Assembly (NCBI GenBank): GCA_964519895.1 | Contig: CAZFLE010000020.1 | Location: 15,189 to 79,188, forward strand | Direction of reading: 5' to 3' | Source of the DNA: CAYFPX01 sp964519895 | GTDB lineage: Bacteria; Myxococcota_A; UBA796; CAJQPC01 | Length of the DNA stretch: 64,000 nt | Part shown: positions 63,193 through 64,000 of the stretch, piece after piece | Position numbering within the stretch: the first letter of the stretch is position 1 | How the letters are laid out: each line of letters begins with the position of its first letter | Program-made: the position numbers and the translations under genes | The notes under the pieces: generated by a model | Database searches by the model: none | Told to the model about the DNA's origin: nothing | The model's input: only the letters and a program-made list of their open reading frames with translations

Positions 63193-64000
63193 GCCCAGCT
63201 CGCCCCACCCGGCTGGTCCGGCTCGTGCACGGCCTGGTGGCCGGTCCCCTCCTGGCGGGCCTGGAGGCACTCTGCTGGCAGTGGCCCCTGCTCCACGGGA
63301 CGACCATGCGCGTCGACCCGGCGGCCCCGATCCTGGCGGCCGGCCTCTACGCACTGGCAGGCGGGCTGGGCTCGCTGGGGGGGCGCACAGGCATCCTCGT
63401 GGGGCTGAGCGTCGCGTCGGCGGGCGGCTGCATGGCCACCGGCGATCCGCATGACGCCGCACTCCGCTGCCTGGCTGCCGCCGGCGCAACCCTGATTGCA
63501 GCAGTCCTGTTGCGCTTCACGAAGGTCCTGATCGCGGCGGGGGTCCTGGGCCTGTCGGTGCCCCTGTGGATTCCAGACGACCCTGCGCTGCCGGGTACCC
63601 CGGAGCGCCCGGACGTGATCCTGGTGGTCCTGGACACTGTGGCGGCAGATCGCACCTCGCTCCATGGCGCTCCAACGGACAACACCCCGAACCTGCAGGC
63701 TCTGGCGGACCGGGGCCTGGACTTCCGCGAAGCCGTGGCCACGTCGCCGTGGACCATCCCGAGCCACGCGACCCTGTTCACCGGGGCCCTGCCCAGGGAG
63801 ACCGGCTGTCACTTCGAGCGTCCCCTTCTGGACGACAGGCTCCCCACGACGGCGGAGCTGCTGGCAGCCCAGGGCTACCGAACCGGCCTGTTCGCAGCGA
63901 ACCCCTGGCTGGAGCCGTCGACCGGACTCGCCAGGGGCTTTGAGGCCGTGCACAGCCAGTCGATCTACGCCGCGAGCTTCTGGGCCTACGGGGTGTTCCG
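63189..64000 (+). CDS. Membrane-anchored sulfatase/alkaline-phosphatase-superfamily enzyme, 3' end outside window
   Basis: TTG 63189 overlaps the DUF362 stop codon (TTGA), and the frame stays open to base 64000, giving 270 residues. Four to five N-terminal membrane helices (residues 8-120) precede a catalytic domain: VILVVLDTVAADRTSLHG, TPNLQALADRGLDF, then SPWTIPSHATLFTG at the nucleophile site. Here too Thr replaces the Cys of true sulfatases. The membrane anchor plus Thr nucleophile resembles phosphoethanolamine- or phosphoglycerol-transferases. It is probably periplasmic and acts on envelope lipids or glycans; the substrate is inferred only. Confidence 0.85.
   Translation, partial: MSPARPTRLVRLVHGLVAGPLLAGLEALCWQWPLLHGTTMRVDPAAPILAAGLYALAGGLGSLGGRTGILVGLSVASAGGCMATGDPHDAALRCLAAAGATLIAAVLLRFTKVLIAAGVLGLSVPLWIPDDPALPGTPERPDVILVVLDTVAADRTSLHGAPTDNTPNLQALADRGLDFREAVATSPWTIPSHATLFTGALPRETGCHFERPLLDDRLPTTAELLAAQGYRTGLFAANPWLEPSTGLARGFEAVHSQSIYAASFWAYGVF

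Overview
The window looks like part of a GC-rich (by eye clearly above 65% G+C; not computed) genome of a Myxococcota-like, formerly deltaproteobacterial, bacterium. The grounds are strong G/C third-position bias, many predicted lipoproteins, and many secreted proteins built from CDxxDxDCDG (MopE-type, 'putative metal-binding motif') repeats, FG-GAP/VCBS, RCC1, kelch and thrombospondin-3 repeats. A 100-N scaffold gap at 23572-23671, flanked by two identical 55-bp ends, suggests a metagenome or draft assembly. The lineage call is inference. I saw no rRNA, tRNA, CRISPR array or recognisable insertion sequence.

Layout. 1-10.7 kb: two very large paralogous surface proteins (Ig-like domains with a Cys pair, MopE motifs, and in the first a beta-helix and propeller). 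They are separated by accessory cargo: an AbiEii-type nucleotidyltransferase with its small upstream partner, a DUF4143 ATPase with a palindromic operator-like site, and a 58-bp relic of the second surface gene. 10.7-19.7 kb: two divergent copies of a two-gene module, an exported 'CPATF' protein overlapping a MopE-repeat lipoprotein that ends in a seven-bladed propeller (FG-GAP in one copy, RCC1 in the other), with an alkaline-phosphatase-superfamily lipoprotein on one arm. 19.7-25.1 kb: a polytopic membrane protein fused to an esterase, an uncharacterised cytosolic protein, and an FG-GAP protein interrupted by the gap. 25.1-30.0 kb: a thrombospondin-3 secreted protein, a NarL-type response regulator, a degenerate histidine kinase and an intact histidine kinase. 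A shared GTAGGGA-N3-TTCGA motif lies in the two promoter regions. 30.0-37.2 kb: a lipoprotein with a strictly periodic 138-bp repeat array and a lamin-tail domain, an FGE-fold lipoprotein, a TPR/2OG-oxygenase-like protein and a small secreted protein. 37.2-43.4 kb: an orphan solute-binding lipoprotein behind an operator-like repeat, a wHTH-STAND-TPR regulator, a kelch lipoprotein and an unknown. 43.4-44.3 kb: a pseudogene with several lesions. 44.4-49.6 kb: a tightly overlapping operon of a carboxyethylornithine-synthase-like dehydrogenase, MoxR ATPase, DUF58 protein and transglutaminase. 49.7-64 kb: an unknown cytosolic protein, TerC and an NCS2 permease, a CrtC/AttH-like lipoprotein, a small membrane protein, an enoyl-CoA hydratase, an ion channel with an RCK domain, a beta-helix lipoprotein with a hydrolase lipoprotein, a VCBS lipoprotein, and an operon of a terpene-cyclase-fold protein, a Tat-exported DUF362 protein and a second alkaline-phosphatase-superfamily enzyme that runs off the end.

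Common themes are 4-base stop/start overlaps (ATGA, GTGA, TTGA) at most operon junctions, lipoprotein signals of only 8-14 residues without a basic N-region, and six starts with no ribosome binding site that carry a TAnnnY hexamer 5-6 bases upstream, as expected for leaderless mRNAs. The only stretch over 300 bases without an intact gene is the pseudogene at 43417-44431. Coordinates for starts are my choices; where I moved a start I give the reason.
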